DNA of 64,000 nucleotides from positions 186,001 to 250,000 of the forward strand of contig NZ_SADR02000006.1 of NCBI RefSeq assembly GCF_004010325.2, written 5' to 3'. The DNA comes from Mesorhizobium sp. M00.F.Ca.ET.216.01.1.1 (lineage in GTDB: Bacteria; Pseudomonadota; Alphaproteobacteria; Rhizobiales; Rhizobiaceae). Below are positions 34,796 through 44,090 of the stretch, in pieces (the first letter of the stretch is position 1; each line of letters starts with the position of its first letter). A program made the position numbers and the translations under genes. Below the pieces are notes generated by a model. That model was not told where the DNA came from. It searched no databases and saw nothing but the letters and a program-made list of their open reading frames with translations.

Positions 34796-35587
34796 ATGCG
34801 TTTCCATAAGGCGGAATCCGCATTTTTCGTCTTTATTTTCGTGATCCTGGCCGCCGGCCTGGTGACGCTCCACGCCTATGGGCTTCTGCAAGCCATCGCG
34901 GCGGAGATCGACACGTCCTCGGGGATCGAGGAGATCGTCTATCTCAATAAGCTGCTGTTCGCGACCGGCGTGCTTCTGGCGACGGCGCTGTTCTTCGGCG
35001 TTTTCTTCATCTATCCGCTGATCCGCAAGCAGGCGACGGAAGAGGGCAAGCTGCGCGCCATGACGGTTTCGCTCAGCGCTCGCTCGGAAACGCTGGAGCA
35101 TGCAGCCCTGACCGACGGCCTGACGGGCATGCAGAACCGGCGCTATTTCGACGATGCACTGAAGGAATATCTCGAGGAGTTCCGCCGCATCGAGAAGCCC
35201 GTCGGGCTGATGATCCTGGATCTCGACCACTTCAAGCAGGTCAACGACACCCATGGCCACGATGTCGGCGACGAGGTGCTGAGGGCGGTCGCCAATTGCC
35301 TGAAGGGCATGACACGCTATCACGACGTGGTGGCGCGGCTAGGCGGCGAGGAGTTCGCCGTGGTCACGCCCAACATGGACGCCGAGCTTCTGTCCAAGTT
35401 CGCGGAGCGCATTCGCAAGGCCATCGCCAACATGTCGGTGCTATCGGGCAATGTCCGCCTGAAGATCACCACCAGCGTCGGCCTTGCCGTTTGGGATCGC
35501 AAGGAGACGGCCGAGGATTTCTACCGCCGCGCCGACCGCCAGCTCTACGAGGCCAAGCGGCAGGGGCGCAATCGCGTCTGCGCCTAA
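34796..35587 (+). CDS. Membrane diguanylate cyclase (GGDEF)
   Basis: A 263-residue enzyme making c-di-GMP. Two membrane helices (ESAFFVFIFVILAAGLVTLH and LLFATGVLLATALFFGVFFIYP) flank a short periplasmic loop of about 30 residues. The C-terminal GGDEF domain has DGLTGMQNRRYFD, ILDLDHFKQVNDTHGHDVGD and an intact GGEEF active site. The inhibitory RxxD site (RYHD) lies five residues before it. The short loop leaves little room for a large sensor, so input is unclear. GGGGAG precedes ATG 34796; earlier ATGs overlap miaA. Confidence 0.93.
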   Translation: MRFHKAESAFFVFIFVILAAGLVTLHAYGLLQAIAAEIDTSSGIEEIVYLNKLLFATGVLLATALFFGVFFIYPLIRKQATEEGKLRAMTVSLSARSETLEHAALTDGLTGMQNRRYFDDALKEYLEEFRRIEKPVGLMILDLDHFKQVNDTHGHDVGDEVLRAVANCLKGMTRYHDVVARLGGEEFAVVTPNMDAELLSKFAERIRKAIANMSVLSGNVRLKITTSVGLAVWDRKETAEDFYRRADRQLYEAKRQGRNRVCA

Positions 35588-35654
35588 AAACCCCATCATC
35601 AAATTCGTGATGCTGGCCGTCTGATGGGCCCAGCAACAAGAGGTTAGCTTTAGC

Positions 35655-37484
35655 TCAGTCGTTCTGCGGGCGCAGGCCGAAGGTTGCGGGTTTCAGCCCG
35701 TAGCGCATGTCGAAATCGTCGTCCGGTTGAATGCGCGGAACGGGGGGCTTGCGGTAATCCGGATCGCCGGCCTGGCGGCCGGTATCGACGACCTCGGCGA
35801 AGGCCATCGCCTGCTGCGGCTTCGGCACATTGCGCAGCCGCTCGACAATTGCAGCAAGATCGACATCGTCGCCGGTTTCGGACGACAAGGCCTGCTCACG
35901 CTTACCCGTGCCGGGGATCAGTTCTTCGGACAGTTTCTCGAATTTCAGCCGCATGGTCGTCGCCACGCCCTCACCGAAGGCGATAGCTTCGCGCTGGCCC
36001 ATGGAAGACAGGAAAGCCAGCGTCGACGCCGAGGAATCGGCGATCGCCGAGCGGATGATCGCCTGGTCCTGCTCGTTGGCCAGCCGCATGGCGAAGAAGG
36101 TCGAGCACTGTGACAGGATGGTCGGATCGAGCTCGCCCGGGCGCTGCGTGACGACGCCGAGATAGCATCCGTATTTGCGGCCTTCCTTGGCGATGCGCGA
36201 CAGCGCGTGCCTGGTTGGCGCGAAGCCGAGGCGCGCATCGGCCGGCATGTAGCGGTGCGCCTCTTCGCACAGCAAGAGCAGCCGCAACCGTCCCTCGCTC
36301 CACAGCGCCAGGTCGAAGGCCAGACGCGCGAGCACCGAACAGACGGAATTGACGACCTCGGACGGCATGCCAGCCATTTCGAAGCAGGTCACCGGGCGGC
36401 CGTGGTGCGGCACCCGGAAAATATTGCCGATCGTCTCGTGGATTGTGTCCTCGATCAGGCGCGAGTTGAACATGAAGCGGTAGCGCGGATCCGAGGCCGC
36501 CGATTCGATGCGCGTCTTCAGCGATTTGAGCGTTGGGCGGTCGTTCTTGCTTTCCAGCAGGCCCATGCGTTCATCGATCTGCTTGATAAGGTCGACCATA
36601 CGATAGGGCACCGGCGTGTCAGCGGTCAGTGCATCGCTGCCACGCCGCAGATAGGTGCCGGAGTTCGGGTTGCGATAAAGGTTCTTGGCGGCGGGGATGA
36701 GATCGCGCAACACGTCGACTTCTTCCGGCACGGTCTCGCGCCCACGAAACAGTACTTCGGCAAATTCCTCGAGCTTGAACATCCAGAAGGGCAGGTCCAG
36801 CGTCGTCGAATCGACTCGGACGCAGTGTTCGGGGAGTGATGCCGCGAACTCATTGTGCGGGTCGAGGATGAGGATGCGCAGGTCGGGCCGGGCGGCGATC
36901 GACTTGCGCAACAGCAGCGAGACGGCAGTGGATTTGCCGACGCCGGTGGTACCGACAATAGCGAAGTGGCGCGCCAGCGTGTCGTCGATGGCGATGTTGG
37001 CGTCGATCGCCTCATCCTGCGACAGCGTGCCGATGGTGATCGAATGACGCCCGGCGAGATCGTAGACCGCCTGCAGGTCGCGGCTTCGGATGCGATGGGC
37101 GATGGCACCGATGTGCGGATATGTGGTGATGCCGCGGTCGAAGACCGGCTTGGCACCTGGCTCGGCGCCGTCACGGACCTCGCCGATCAACTCGACGCTG
37201 ACTTCTATCGGGTTCTGGCCCTCATTGCTCCAGGCGCGATCCGATTTGCCGATCTCATAGACGAGGCCAACGGTTCGCGTGGTACCGAGATTGATGGAGA
37301 TCATCTTGCCGACGGTCCACAGGCCGGTGACCGTGCCTTCGACATCGTCGGCGTAGGCGCTGATGGTGGCGCGCGCGCCGTCGCACTGCACGACATTGCC
37401 CAGAATGCGTTTGTCGTTCTGCTCGGCGTTGCGGCGCTCCTGTGATGTCGGTTCTCCGACGGAGGCTTCGCGTTCGACAAACAT
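35655..37484 (-). CDS. HerA/VirB4-like ATPase
   Basis: A 609-residue ATPase of the HerA-like group (DUF87 and P-loop). The N-terminal HAS-barrel-like beta region (ILGNVVQCDGARATISAYAD) precedes Walker A AIVGTTGVGKSTAVS, ILILDPHNEFAASLP, and Walker B LLLLCEEAHRYMPAD; the C-terminal half carries the ARKYGCYLGVVTQRPGEL-type motif, here KYGCYLGVVTQRPGELDPTI. HerA proteins form hexameric DNA translocases, often with NurA nuclease, but no NurA is adjacent, and many proteobacterial forms are stand-alone with unknown role. ATG 37484 has AGG at better spacing than ATG 37502. Confidence 0.85.
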   Translation of the reverse strand: MFVEREASVGEPTSQERRNAEQNDKRILGNVVQCDGARATISAYADDVEGTVTGLWTVGKMISINLGTTRTVGLVYEIGKSDRAWSNEGQNPIEVSVELIGEVRDGAEPGAKPVFDRGITTYPHIGAIAHRIRSRDLQAVYDLAGRHSITIGTLSQDEAIDANIAIDDTLARHFAIVGTTGVGKSTAVSLLLRKSIAARPDLRILILDPHNEFAASLPEHCVRVDSTTLDLPFWMFKLEEFAEVLFRGRETVPEEVDVLRDLIPAAKNLYRNPNSGTYLRRGSDALTADTPVPYRMVDLIKQIDERMGLLESKNDRPTLKSLKTRIESAASDPRYRFMFNSRLIEDTIHETIGNIFRVPHHGRPVTCFEMAGMPSEVVNSVCSVLARLAFDLALWSEGRLRLLLLCEEAHRYMPADARLGFAPTRHALSRIAKEGRKYGCYLGVVTQRPGELDPTILSQCSTFFAMRLANEQDQAIIRSAIADSSASTLAFLSSMGQREAIAFGEGVATTMRLKFEKLSEELIPGTGKREQALSSETGDDVDLAAIVERLRNVPKPQQAMAFAEVVDTGRQAGDPDYRKPPVPRIQPDDDFDMRYGLKPATFGLRPQND

Positions 37485-37636
37485 GGATAGCCTGATCCCC
37501 ATTCCCTGGAGGATCGAACCTACACAAATGGGGTTAAGGCGGCGTGAGGTCGGATGGTGTAGGGGGCGTTAAGACAACAGCGAAAATTGACTCGGCCGGC
37601 CCTTTCCCTGATGCGAGGATTCGATATATTGGACAA

Positions 37637-38209
37637 ATGACTGATATAGCGAATGACATCTCGTCGACCATCGGCAGAAGAATACGTTCCGAACGGGCTT
37701 TGAGGGACTGGTCGCTGGCGGAGCTTGCGGACCGATCCGACGTGTCGAAAGCCATGCTCAGTACCATCGAGCGCGGCAAGACGAGCCCGACGGCAGCCCT
37801 TTTGGTGCGCATCGCCGCGGCCTTTGGCATGACGCTCTCCACGCTGATCGCCCGGGCGGAATTGCAAGGCGGCAGCCTGCTTCGCGAGAGCGATCAACCG
37901 CAGTGGCGTGATCCCGGCACGGGCTATGTGCGGCGGCATCTTTCGCCGGTTTCGGCCGACATGCCGCTCGAACTGATCAGGGTTCAACTGCCGGCGGGAA
38001 CCAGGGTGAGCTTTCCTGCAGCGTCCTACGCCTTCATCAAACAGCAGATATGGCTGATTGGCGGGCAACTTCAATTCACCGAGGGCGATGTTGTGCACAG
38101 TCTAGGGCCCGGTGACTGCCTGGCGCTTGGCGCCCCTTGCGACTGTACATTCCACGCGCCGGGGCCGGACGCCGCCGACTATCTGGTCGCACTGGTCAGA
38201 GCGAGATGA
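37637..38209 (+). CDS. XRE-family regulator with cupin domain
   Basis: A 190-residue regulator: N-terminal helix-turn-helix (IGRRIRSERALRDWSLAELADRSDVSKAMLSTIERGKTSPT, residues 11-51) followed by a single small cupin domain (about residues 100-185) that likely binds a small ligand. This architecture is common in regulators of amino-acid and polyamine metabolism. Its stop is one base before the next gene. Target unknown. Confidence 0.9.
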   Translation: MTDIANDISSTIGRRIRSERALRDWSLAELADRSDVSKAMLSTIERGKTSPTAALLVRIAAAFGMTLSTLIARAELQGGSLLRESDQPQWRDPGTGYVRRHLSPVSADMPLELIRVQLPAGTRVSFPAASYAFIKQQIWLIGGQLQFTEGDVVHSLGPGDCLALGAPCDCTFHAPGPDAADYLVALVRAR

Positions 38210-38210
38210 C

Positions 38211-38519
38211 ATGGCACGCCGTCCGAAACGCACCGACAACGGCGGACCGCCGCTCGACGACTATGACGGCCCGCCATGGGGTGAGGGCGACGCCTACGTC
38301 TTCCTTGCCTGGCAGGCTGCCCATGCCAAGGCCTGGAAAGCGCCGAGCCACGAGGTCATGCTGATGCGGCTGGACAAGGCCGAGCGGCTGGGCCTGACCT
38401 ATGAGGAGTACACACTCGAACTTCTGGAACGCGGGCGGCATCTTCAGGAAGAAGACACCGAACGCATCGCGGAAATCCACCGGGCCAGGAAGCGAAGGAG
38501 ATTCAGTCATTTCGACTGA
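38211..38519 (+). CDS. Hypothetical protein in the XRE-cupin operon
   Basis: A 102-residue protein with a Pro/Gly-rich acidic N-terminus (NGGPPLDDYDGPPWGEGDAY), then helical segments rich in Lys/Glu/Arg and a strongly basic C-terminus (RARKRRRFSHFD). Likely soluble. The one-base gap to the regulator shows co-transcription. No family recognised with confidence. Confidence 0.75.
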   Translation: MARRPKRTDNGGPPLDDYDGPPWGEGDAYVFLAWQAAHAKAWKAPSHEVMLMRLDKAERLGLTYEEYTLELLERGRHLQEEDTERIAEIHRARKRRRFSHFD

Positions 38520-38598
38520 CAACGGCATCGCATTTGCGGCCTTCGACCGGTGCTCACCGTTTCATAGACATTTTGCTTCGACAAAGGGCATCGCACGC

Positions 38599-39151
38599 AT
38601 GGGATCCATCGAAATCAACGTTCTGAACCAGTCTGCTGAAACGCATGCAATGTTGGTCGACATGCTGATCGCGACGGTTGCGGCCGGTGGATCCGTCAGT
38701 TTTATGCATCCGCTGTCGCTGGAAGCGGCGAGAGACTTCTGGGACAAGTCGCTCACGGCGGCGGCGAGAGGCGAACGAGCGGTGCTCGGCGCATGGGATG
38801 GCGAGGTTCTGGTCGGCACCGTCACCTTGCTGCTCGACTGTCCTCCCAACCAGCCGCATCGCGCCGAGATTGCTAACTCATGACCCGCATCGATCATCGG
38901 GGCAAAGGCGTTGCGACCCGCCTGATGCGAGCGGCCGAGGACCTTGCCGTGCAGAAAGGCCGCAGCCTGCTGTCTTGGACACTGCGACGGAGGAAGGCGC
39001 TTCCGGTCTCTACGAGAGACTGGGCTTCACGCTCGCCGGCGAAATACCGGACTATGCGTTGAAACCTCATGGCGGGCTGACCGGCACGCTCATCTACTGG
39101 AAGCGCATCGGCCAGTCCCAGCCCGAGCCGGCCGCGCAGATTGGCCGTTGA
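38599..39151 (+). pseudogene. GNAT acetyltransferase gene with two frameshifts
   Basis: Frame 1 from ATG 38599 encodes MGSIEINVLNQSAETH through NQPHRAEIA, then ends at TGA 38881-38883 soon after. A different frame continues as LMTRIDHRGKGVATRLMRAAEDLAVQKGRSLL, the conserved acetyl-CoA loop. A third resumes as LDTATEEGASGLYERLGFTLAGEIPDYALKPHGG and stops at 39151. Each junction (about 38873 and about 38970) is explained by one missing G. Joined, they give a normal-size GNAT enzyme of about 180 residues. Confidence 0.85.
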
Positions 39152-39185
39152 CAGCGGTGCAAAACCAATCCTATTGTCCGCCACC

Positions 39186-39239
39186 ATGAAAACGGCACTC
39201 ATTCTCGTAGTAGGAAAGCGCGTGGGCAAGGCGGTGTAA
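39186..39239 (+). CDS. ilv leader peptide
   Basis: A 17-codon frame: MKTALILVVGKRVGKAV, stop TAA at 39237-39239. Five branched-chain codons are clustered (Leu-Ile-Leu-Val-Val), as in attenuator leaders of ilv operons. It lies 33 bases before a Rho-independent terminator and 120 bases before ilvI. The interpretation is that ribosome stalling at scarce charged tRNA(Leu/Ile/Val) changes RNA folding so that the terminator is not formed. The frame is too short for most gene finders. Confidence 0.75.
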   Translation: MKTALILVVGKRVGKAV

Positions 39240-39271
39240 CCGCCGGGCGGAAACCTCCCATGCGCAAGACA

Positions 39272-39295
39272 CAGGCTCCCTCGGGGGCCTTTTTT
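39272..39295 (+). terminator. ilvI attenuator terminator
   Basis: Stem GGCTCC / GGGGCC (39274-39279 and 39284-39289, one G-U pair), loop CTCG, then six T (39290-39295). It lies between the leader peptide stop and the ilvI start, so it must be read through for expression. Confidence 0.78.
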
Positions 39296-39359
39296 ATTGC
39301 CCAAAACACGTCTAAACGACCAGCAATCGCCCGATGGCGGACAGTACGGGACCAGACCG

Positions 39360-41141
39360 ATGAGCAACAGACAGAACGAGCGGCGCGAAATGACGGGCGC
39401 CGAAATGGTGGTGCAGGCGCTGAAGGACAACGGCGTCAAGCATGTTTTCGGCTATCCGGGCGGCGCAGTACTTCCGATCTATGACGAGATCTTCCAGCAG
39501 GATGAGGTCGAGCACATCCTCGTTCGCCATGAGCAGGGCGCTGGCCATGCAGCGGAAGGCTATGCGCGCTCGACCGGTAAGGCCGGCGTCATGCTAGTGA
39601 CTTCGGGACCTGGCGCCACCAATGCGGTGACGCCGCTGCAGGATGCGCTGATGGATTCAATCCCGCTGGTCTGCCTGACCGGGCAGGTGCCGACCTCGCT
39701 GATCGGCTCCGACGCTTTCCAGGAGTGCGACACCGTCGGCATCACACGCCCCTGCACCAAGCACAACTGGCTGGTGAAGGACGTCAACCAGCTGGCGGCG
39801 ACCATCCATGAGGCCTTCCATGTCGCGACCACAGGGCGTCCCGGCCCGGTCGTTGTCGACATCCCGAAGGACGTGCAGTTCGCCAAGGGCATCTATGTGC
39901 CGCCGCAGACGGCGCCGCGCACCAGCTACCAGCCGAAGGTCCAGGGCGACCTGGACAAGATCAAGGCGGCGGTCGAACTGATGGCGAGCGCCAAAAAGCC
40001 GATCATCTATAGCGGCGGCGGTGTCATCAATTCCGGCTCGGAAGCGAGTCATTTGCTGCGCGAACTGGTCGATCTCACCGGCTTTCCGATCACCTCGACG
40101 CTGATGGGGCTCGGCGCCTATCCGGCATCGGGCAAGAACTGGATGGGCATGCTCGGCATGCACGGCACCTATGAAGCCAACATGGCCATGCATGATTGCG
40201 ACGTGATGATCTGCATCGGCGCGCGTTTCGACGACCGCATCACCGGGCGGCTCACCGCGTTCTCGCCGAACTCGAAAAAGATCCACATCGACATCGATCC
40301 GTCGTCGATCAACAAGAACGTCCACACCGACGTGCCGATCATCGGCGATGTCGGCCGGGTGCTGGAGGATCTGGTGCGGCTGTGGCGGGCGACCGCCAAG
40401 GCCGACAAGAAGGCGCTCTATCCCTGGTGGGAGCAGATCGCCAAATGGCGGGCGCGGGATTCGCTCGCCTACAAGATGAACGACGACGTGATCATGCCGC
40501 AATACGCCATCCAGCGGCTCTACGCGCTGACCAAGGACATGGATACCTACATCACCACCGAGGTCGGCCAGCACCAGATGTGGGCGGCACAGCATTACCA
40601 TTTCGAGAAGCCGAACCGCTGGATGACGTCAGGCGGGCTGGGCACGATGGGCTACGGCCTGCCGGCGGCGCTCGGCGTGCAGATCGCACATCCGGATGCG
40701 CTGGTCATCGACATTGCGGGCGATGCTTCGGTGCAGATGACGATGCAGGAAATGAGCGCGGCGGTTCAACACGAAGCGCCGATCAAGATCTTCATCCTCA
40801 ACAACCAGTATATGGGCATGGTGCGGCAGTGGCAGCAGCTCCTGCACGGCAACCGGCTGTCGCATTCCTACACCGAAGCGATGCCGGATTTTGTCAAGCT
40901 GGCCGAGGCCTATGGCGGCCACGGCATCCGCTGCGAGAAGCCGGACGAGCTGGACGATGCGATCAAGGAGATGATTGCGGTGAAGAAGCCGGTGATCTTC
41001 GACTGCCGCGTGGCAACGCTCGCCAACTGTTTTCCGATGATCCCGTCGGGCAAGGCGCATAATGAGATGCTCCTGCCGGACGAGGCGACCGACGAGGCGG
41101 TGGCCAACGCCATCGACGCCAAGGGCAGGGAACTGGTGTGA
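39360..41141 (+). CDS. ilvI: Acetolactate synthase III large subunit
   Basis: First common enzyme of isoleucine, valine and leucine biosynthesis; condenses pyruvate with pyruvate or 2-oxobutyrate. The 593-residue catalytic subunit has the ThDP domain with the catalytic Glu in LVRHEQGAGHAAEGYA, the FAD-contact region and the ThDP/Mg motif GDASVQMTMQEMSAAV...ILNNQYMGM. ATG 39360 follows the attenuator; an in-frame start at 39297 would lie at the terminator. The regulatory subunit gene follows after 79 bases. Confidence 0.95.
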   Translation: MSNRQNERREMTGAEMVVQALKDNGVKHVFGYPGGAVLPIYDEIFQQDEVEHILVRHEQGAGHAAEGYARSTGKAGVMLVTSGPGATNAVTPLQDALMDSIPLVCLTGQVPTSLIGSDAFQECDTVGITRPCTKHNWLVKDVNQLAATIHEAFHVATTGRPGPVVVDIPKDVQFAKGIYVPPQTAPRTSYQPKVQGDLDKIKAAVELMASAKKPIIYSGGGVINSGSEASHLLRELVDLTGFPITSTLMGLGAYPASGKNWMGMLGMHGTYEANMAMHDCDVMICIGARFDDRITGRLTAFSPNSKKIHIDIDPSSINKNVHTDVPIIGDVGRVLEDLVRLWRATAKADKKALYPWWEQIAKWRARDSLAYKMNDDVIMPQYAIQRLYALTKDMDTYITTEVGQHQMWAAQHYHFEKPNRWMTSGGLGTMGYGLPAALGVQIAHPDALVIDIAGDASVQMTMQEMSAAVQHEAPIKIFILNNQYMGMVRQWQQLLHGNRLSHSYTEAMPDFVKLAEAYGGHGIRCEKPDELDDAIKEMIAVKKPVIFDCRVATLANCFPMIPSGKAHNEMLLPDEATDEAVANAIDAKGRELV

Positions 41142-41220
41142 TTGCAGGGGCAGGGCTTGTCGGAAGAAGCCGTGCGGAAACAGAGAATTAGCGCCAAGAG
41201 TTGAAATCGAGATTCATGTC

Positions 41221-41793
41221 ATGAACGCACAGCTACAACCGACCGGCTCCGCCTATTTCATCGCCAAGGAAACGGAAAAGCCTGAAAATCACACGTTGTC
41301 GGTGCTGGTCGACAACGAGCCCGGCGTGCTTGCCCGGGTCATCGGCCTGTTTTCCGGCCGCGGCTATAACATCGAGAGCCTGACGGTCTCCGAGACCGAG
41401 CATGAGAAGCATCTGTCGCGCATCACCATCGTGACGCGCGGCACGCCGCATGTGCTGGAGCAGATCAAGCACCAGCTCGAGCGCATCGTGCCGGTGCACC
41501 GCGTCGTCGATCTCACCGTGCGCTCGCACGAATTTGGGCAGGAACGGCCATTGGAGCGGGAACTGGCGCTGGTCAAGGTCGCCGGCACCGGCGAGGCCCG
41601 CGTTGAGGCGCTGAGGCTAGCCGATGCCTTCCGCGCCAGCGTCATCGACGCCAACACCGAACACTTCATCTTCGAGATTACCGGCAAGGGCTCCAAGCTC
41701 GATCAGTTCATCGCCATCATGAAGCCGCTCGGCCTGGTCGAAATCTGCCGCACCGGCGTGGCGGCGATGAACAGAGGACCGCAGGGAATGTAG
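41221..41793 (+). CDS. ilvN: Acetolactate synthase small (regulatory) subunit
   Basis: A 190-residue subunit giving activation and valine feedback inhibition. The N-terminal ACT domain is NHTLSVLVDNEPGVLARVIGLFSGRGYNIESLTVSETE, and the C-terminal domain ends EICRTGVAAMNRG. ATG 41221 is the accepted start by homology. Also called ilvH. Co-transcribed with ilvI; ilvC lies about 17.5 kb away as a separate unit. Confidence 0.95.
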   Translation: MNAQLQPTGSAYFIAKETEKPENHTLSVLVDNEPGVLARVIGLFSGRGYNIESLTVSETEHEKHLSRITIVTRGTPHVLEQIKHQLERIVPVHRVVDLTVRSHEFGQERPLERELALVKVAGTGEARVEALRLADAFRASVIDANTEHFIFEITGKGSKLDQFIAIMKPLGLVEICRTGVAAMNRGPQGM

Positions 41794-41881
41794 CATCCGA
41801 CGCTGTCGAAGCCATTGGATCTTCCCAAAGCCGGTTTCTGCTTTGTGTCCGAGGCCCCGGCGCCACCCACATCCGATACCT

Positions 41882-41917
41882 GGTAATCCTGAGTGTCTGG
41901 GTAATCCTGACTGTCTG
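41882..41917. repeat. 18-bp tandem duplication before the LysE gene
   Basis: The unit starting GGTAATCCTGA (18 bases) occurs at 41882-41899 and 41900-41917 with one mismatch (G to C), in the spacer after ilvN. Confidence 0.8.
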
Positions 41918-41997
41918 GCCCGGCGGCCGCCTTCGGCTGGCCTTTGCGCATCGGTCGAAAAAGGACAATGATACTGACCTACTTGGGAGGAAAAACC

Positions 41998-42594
41998 ATG
42001 TCACTCGACGCATTCCTTGCCCTGCTGGTCTACGCTTTCGTCACCTCGATCACGCCGGGGCCGAATAACTTCATGCTTCTGGCATCGGGCGTGAATTTCG
42101 GCTTCGTGAGAACCGTTCCGCACATGCTGGGCATTGGCATCGGGTTCCTGCTGCTGCTGCTTGCCGTCGGCTTCGGGCTCGGCACGGTACTGACGGCGTT
42201 TCCGGTGCTGCACACCGGATTGAAAATCGCCGGCGGCACCTACCTGCTTTATCTTGCCTGGAAGATCGCCATGTCGCGCTCGCTCGGCGCCAAAAGCGAG
42301 GTGGAGGCGCGGCCAATGCGCTTCATCAATGCGGCGGCATTCCAGTGGGTCAATCCCAAGGCGTGGGTGATGGCGATCACCGGCATAGCCGTCTACACCG
42401 ATCCAGGGCGTCCGTTCCTGTCGGTGATGCTGATCTCAGCCGCTTTCGCCTTCATAATGCTGCCGAGCATTTCGACCTGGGCCGGTTTTGGCATGGCACT
42501 GCGCGGTTTTCTGTCGGATCCGCTGCGGCTGAAATGGTTCAACGTCGCCATGGGCGTATTGCTTGCGGCAACGCTGTGGCCGATGCTGCGCTAA
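41998..42594 (+). CDS. LysE family amino-acid exporter
   Basis: A 198-residue membrane protein with six helices: MSLDAFLALLVYAFVTSITPGPNNFMLLASGVNFGF carries the LysE/RhtB signature (SITPGPNN). It exports an amino acid or derivative by proton exchange. ATG 41998 is chosen over 41944 because the latter adds a charged stretch before the first helix. Substrate not predictable. Confidence 0.92.
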   Translation: MSLDAFLALLVYAFVTSITPGPNNFMLLASGVNFGFVRTVPHMLGIGIGFLLLLLAVGFGLGTVLTAFPVLHTGLKIAGGTYLLYLAWKIAMSRSLGAKSEVEARPMRFINAAAFQWVNPKAWVMAITGIAVYTDPGRPFLSVMLISAAFAFIMLPSISTWAGFGMALRGFLSDPLRLKWFNVAMGVLLAATLWPMLR

Positions 42595-42640
42595 GGTAGG
42601 TCGGTATTCCGATGATGCCGGCGTGCAAACGGCGGTTTTT

Positions 42641-42664
42641 CCCAAAACCGGTTCCCACTTTTGG
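42641..42664. repeat. Mosaic element core, copy 2
   Basis: CCCAAAACCGGTTCCCACTT and the following bases share the core of the palindromic element at 7741-7789 (AAAACCGGTTCCCACTTTT) in the spacer after the LysE gene. The terminal inverted repeats are lost or degraded. Confidence 0.6.
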
Positions 42665-42677
42665 ACCCAATGCTCTG

Positions 42678-42696
42678 GTGCACAGCTATTGTGCAC
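42678..42696. promoter_or_regulatory. Perfect hairpin/inverted repeat upstream of the RND genes
   Basis: GTGCACA-GCTAT-TGTGCAC, 7-bp arms and 5-base centre, lies 105 bases before the RND fusion-protein gene. It could be an operator or a hairpin ending the lysE transcript; no T-run follows, which favours an operator. Confidence 0.35.
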
Positions 42697-42800
42697 TGCA
42701 CATTAAATCTTCGTAATGACCGGTTTTGGCACTTTTTCGCCTTCGGCATCCTCTATGTAACGGCGAAATCGCGGCAAAAGGCCGCGAGTTGAGCTAGACT

Positions 42801-44090
42801 ATGACCACCGATCCACGGCGTGTCGATGGAGAGGGTCTTTTGGCGATGCCTGGAAAAGTCATACTTGCGGTGATTGCAGTGGCCTGCCTCGTCGTAGCCG
42901 GGCTCTATCTTTCGCCCACGGCGATGAGCGCCATTCAGCAGTTGCTGTCGGCGAAGCAGACTGCAGCGGACAGACCCGCCGGAGCCGCAAATGGCGCGCG
43001 TTCGACCTCCGTGGTTGCTGCCACCGCTTCGACGGCCGACTTTCCGATCCGGCGCTATGCGATCGGCTTCGTGTCCTCTCCCGCCGTGGTCAGCGTCAAC
43101 GCGCGGATCTCGAGCCAGATCGTGTCGATCGCCGTCAAGGACGGGCAGATGGTGAAGGCCGGCGACCTTCTGTTCTCGCTGGACGATCGCTCGCTGAAGG
43201 CACAACTGGCCCGCGACCGTGCGACGCTCGCCAAAGACGAGGCCATGCTTGCCAGTGCCACGGCGGATCTTGAGCGCGCCAAGAACCTTGTCGCCAAGCA
43301 GGCGGGCACGCAGCAGACTTACGATCAGGCGATCGCGGCGCAGAAGTCCGCTGTGGCCACGGTCGATGCCGACAAGGCGACGATCGAAGCCGATACCGTC
43401 GAGCTCGGTTTTGCCACCATCACGGCGCCGATATCCGGCAGGCTTGGCGCGATCAGCGTCGCGATGGGCGACCTTGTCACCACCAGCAACGGCAGCAGCA
43501 CCACGACGCCGCTGGTGACCATCACGCAGATGGACCCTCTGCGGGTGAGCTTCAACCTTCCGGAAGGCGATCTTGCCCTGCTGCACAAGGCGCTGGCGGC
43601 GCCGCAGGAAGGAGCAGTGACGCTGACCAATGACGGCGACACGACGCCGATCGGCAAGGGAACCCTCGATTTCGTCGATTCCAGTGTCGATACCGCCTCG
43701 GGCACGATCACGGCGAGGGCGCGCGTGCCAAATGCCGATCTTTCGCTGTGGCCGGGCCAATATGTGAATGTCGTGCTCAATGCCGGCATGATGCCGCAGA
43801 TGACATCCGTCCCCACGGTTGCAGTCCAGCCCAGCCAGAGGGGGCCATTCGTCTATGTGATCAAGCCGGACAACACAGTGGAGATGCGGCCCGTGCAGGT
43901 CGCGCTGACCGAAGGCGAAAACACCGCCATCAGCGAGGGACTGAAAAGCGGCGAACGTGTCGTCGTCGAGGGCCAGAGGAGGTTGAAGAACGGCGCCCCG
44001 GTCCGCGAAGGCAAGGCCTCGGCCGGTTCCGGTGACCAGGCGTTGCCCAAGGTTGCCGAAGACGAGAAAGCCGGTGAGGTGCGCCGATGA
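42801..44090 (+). CDS. RND efflux periplasmic adaptor subunit
   Basis: A 429-residue membrane-fusion protein (AcrA/MdtA type). An N-terminal hydrophobic anchor (PGKVILAVIAVACLVVAGLYL) is followed by barrel-sandwich and alpha-hairpin domains (VKDGQMVKAGDLLFSLDDRSLKAQLARDRATLAKDEAML) and the HlyD signature ITAPISGRLGAISVAMGDLV. It links the pump to an outer-membrane channel. It overlaps the pump gene by four bases. No TolC or regulator gene lies next to it. A later in-frame ATG at 42846 is the alternative start. Confidence 0.92.
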   Translation: MTTDPRRVDGEGLLAMPGKVILAVIAVACLVVAGLYLSPTAMSAIQQLLSAKQTAADRPAGAANGARSTSVVAATASTADFPIRRYAIGFVSSPAVVSVNARISSQIVSIAVKDGQMVKAGDLLFSLDDRSLKAQLARDRATLAKDEAMLASATADLERAKNLVAKQAGTQQTYDQAIAAQKSAVATVDADKATIEADTVELGFATITAPISGRLGAISVAMGDLVTTSNGSSTTTPLVTITQMDPLRVSFNLPEGDLALLHKALAAPQEGAVTLTNDGDTTPIGKGTLDFVDSSVDTASGTITARARVPNADLSLWPGQYVNVVLNAGMMPQMTSVPTVAVQPSQRGPFVYVIKPDNTVEMRPVQVALTEGENTAISEGLKSGERVVVEGQRRLKNGAPVREGKASAGSGDQALPKVAEDEKAGEVRR

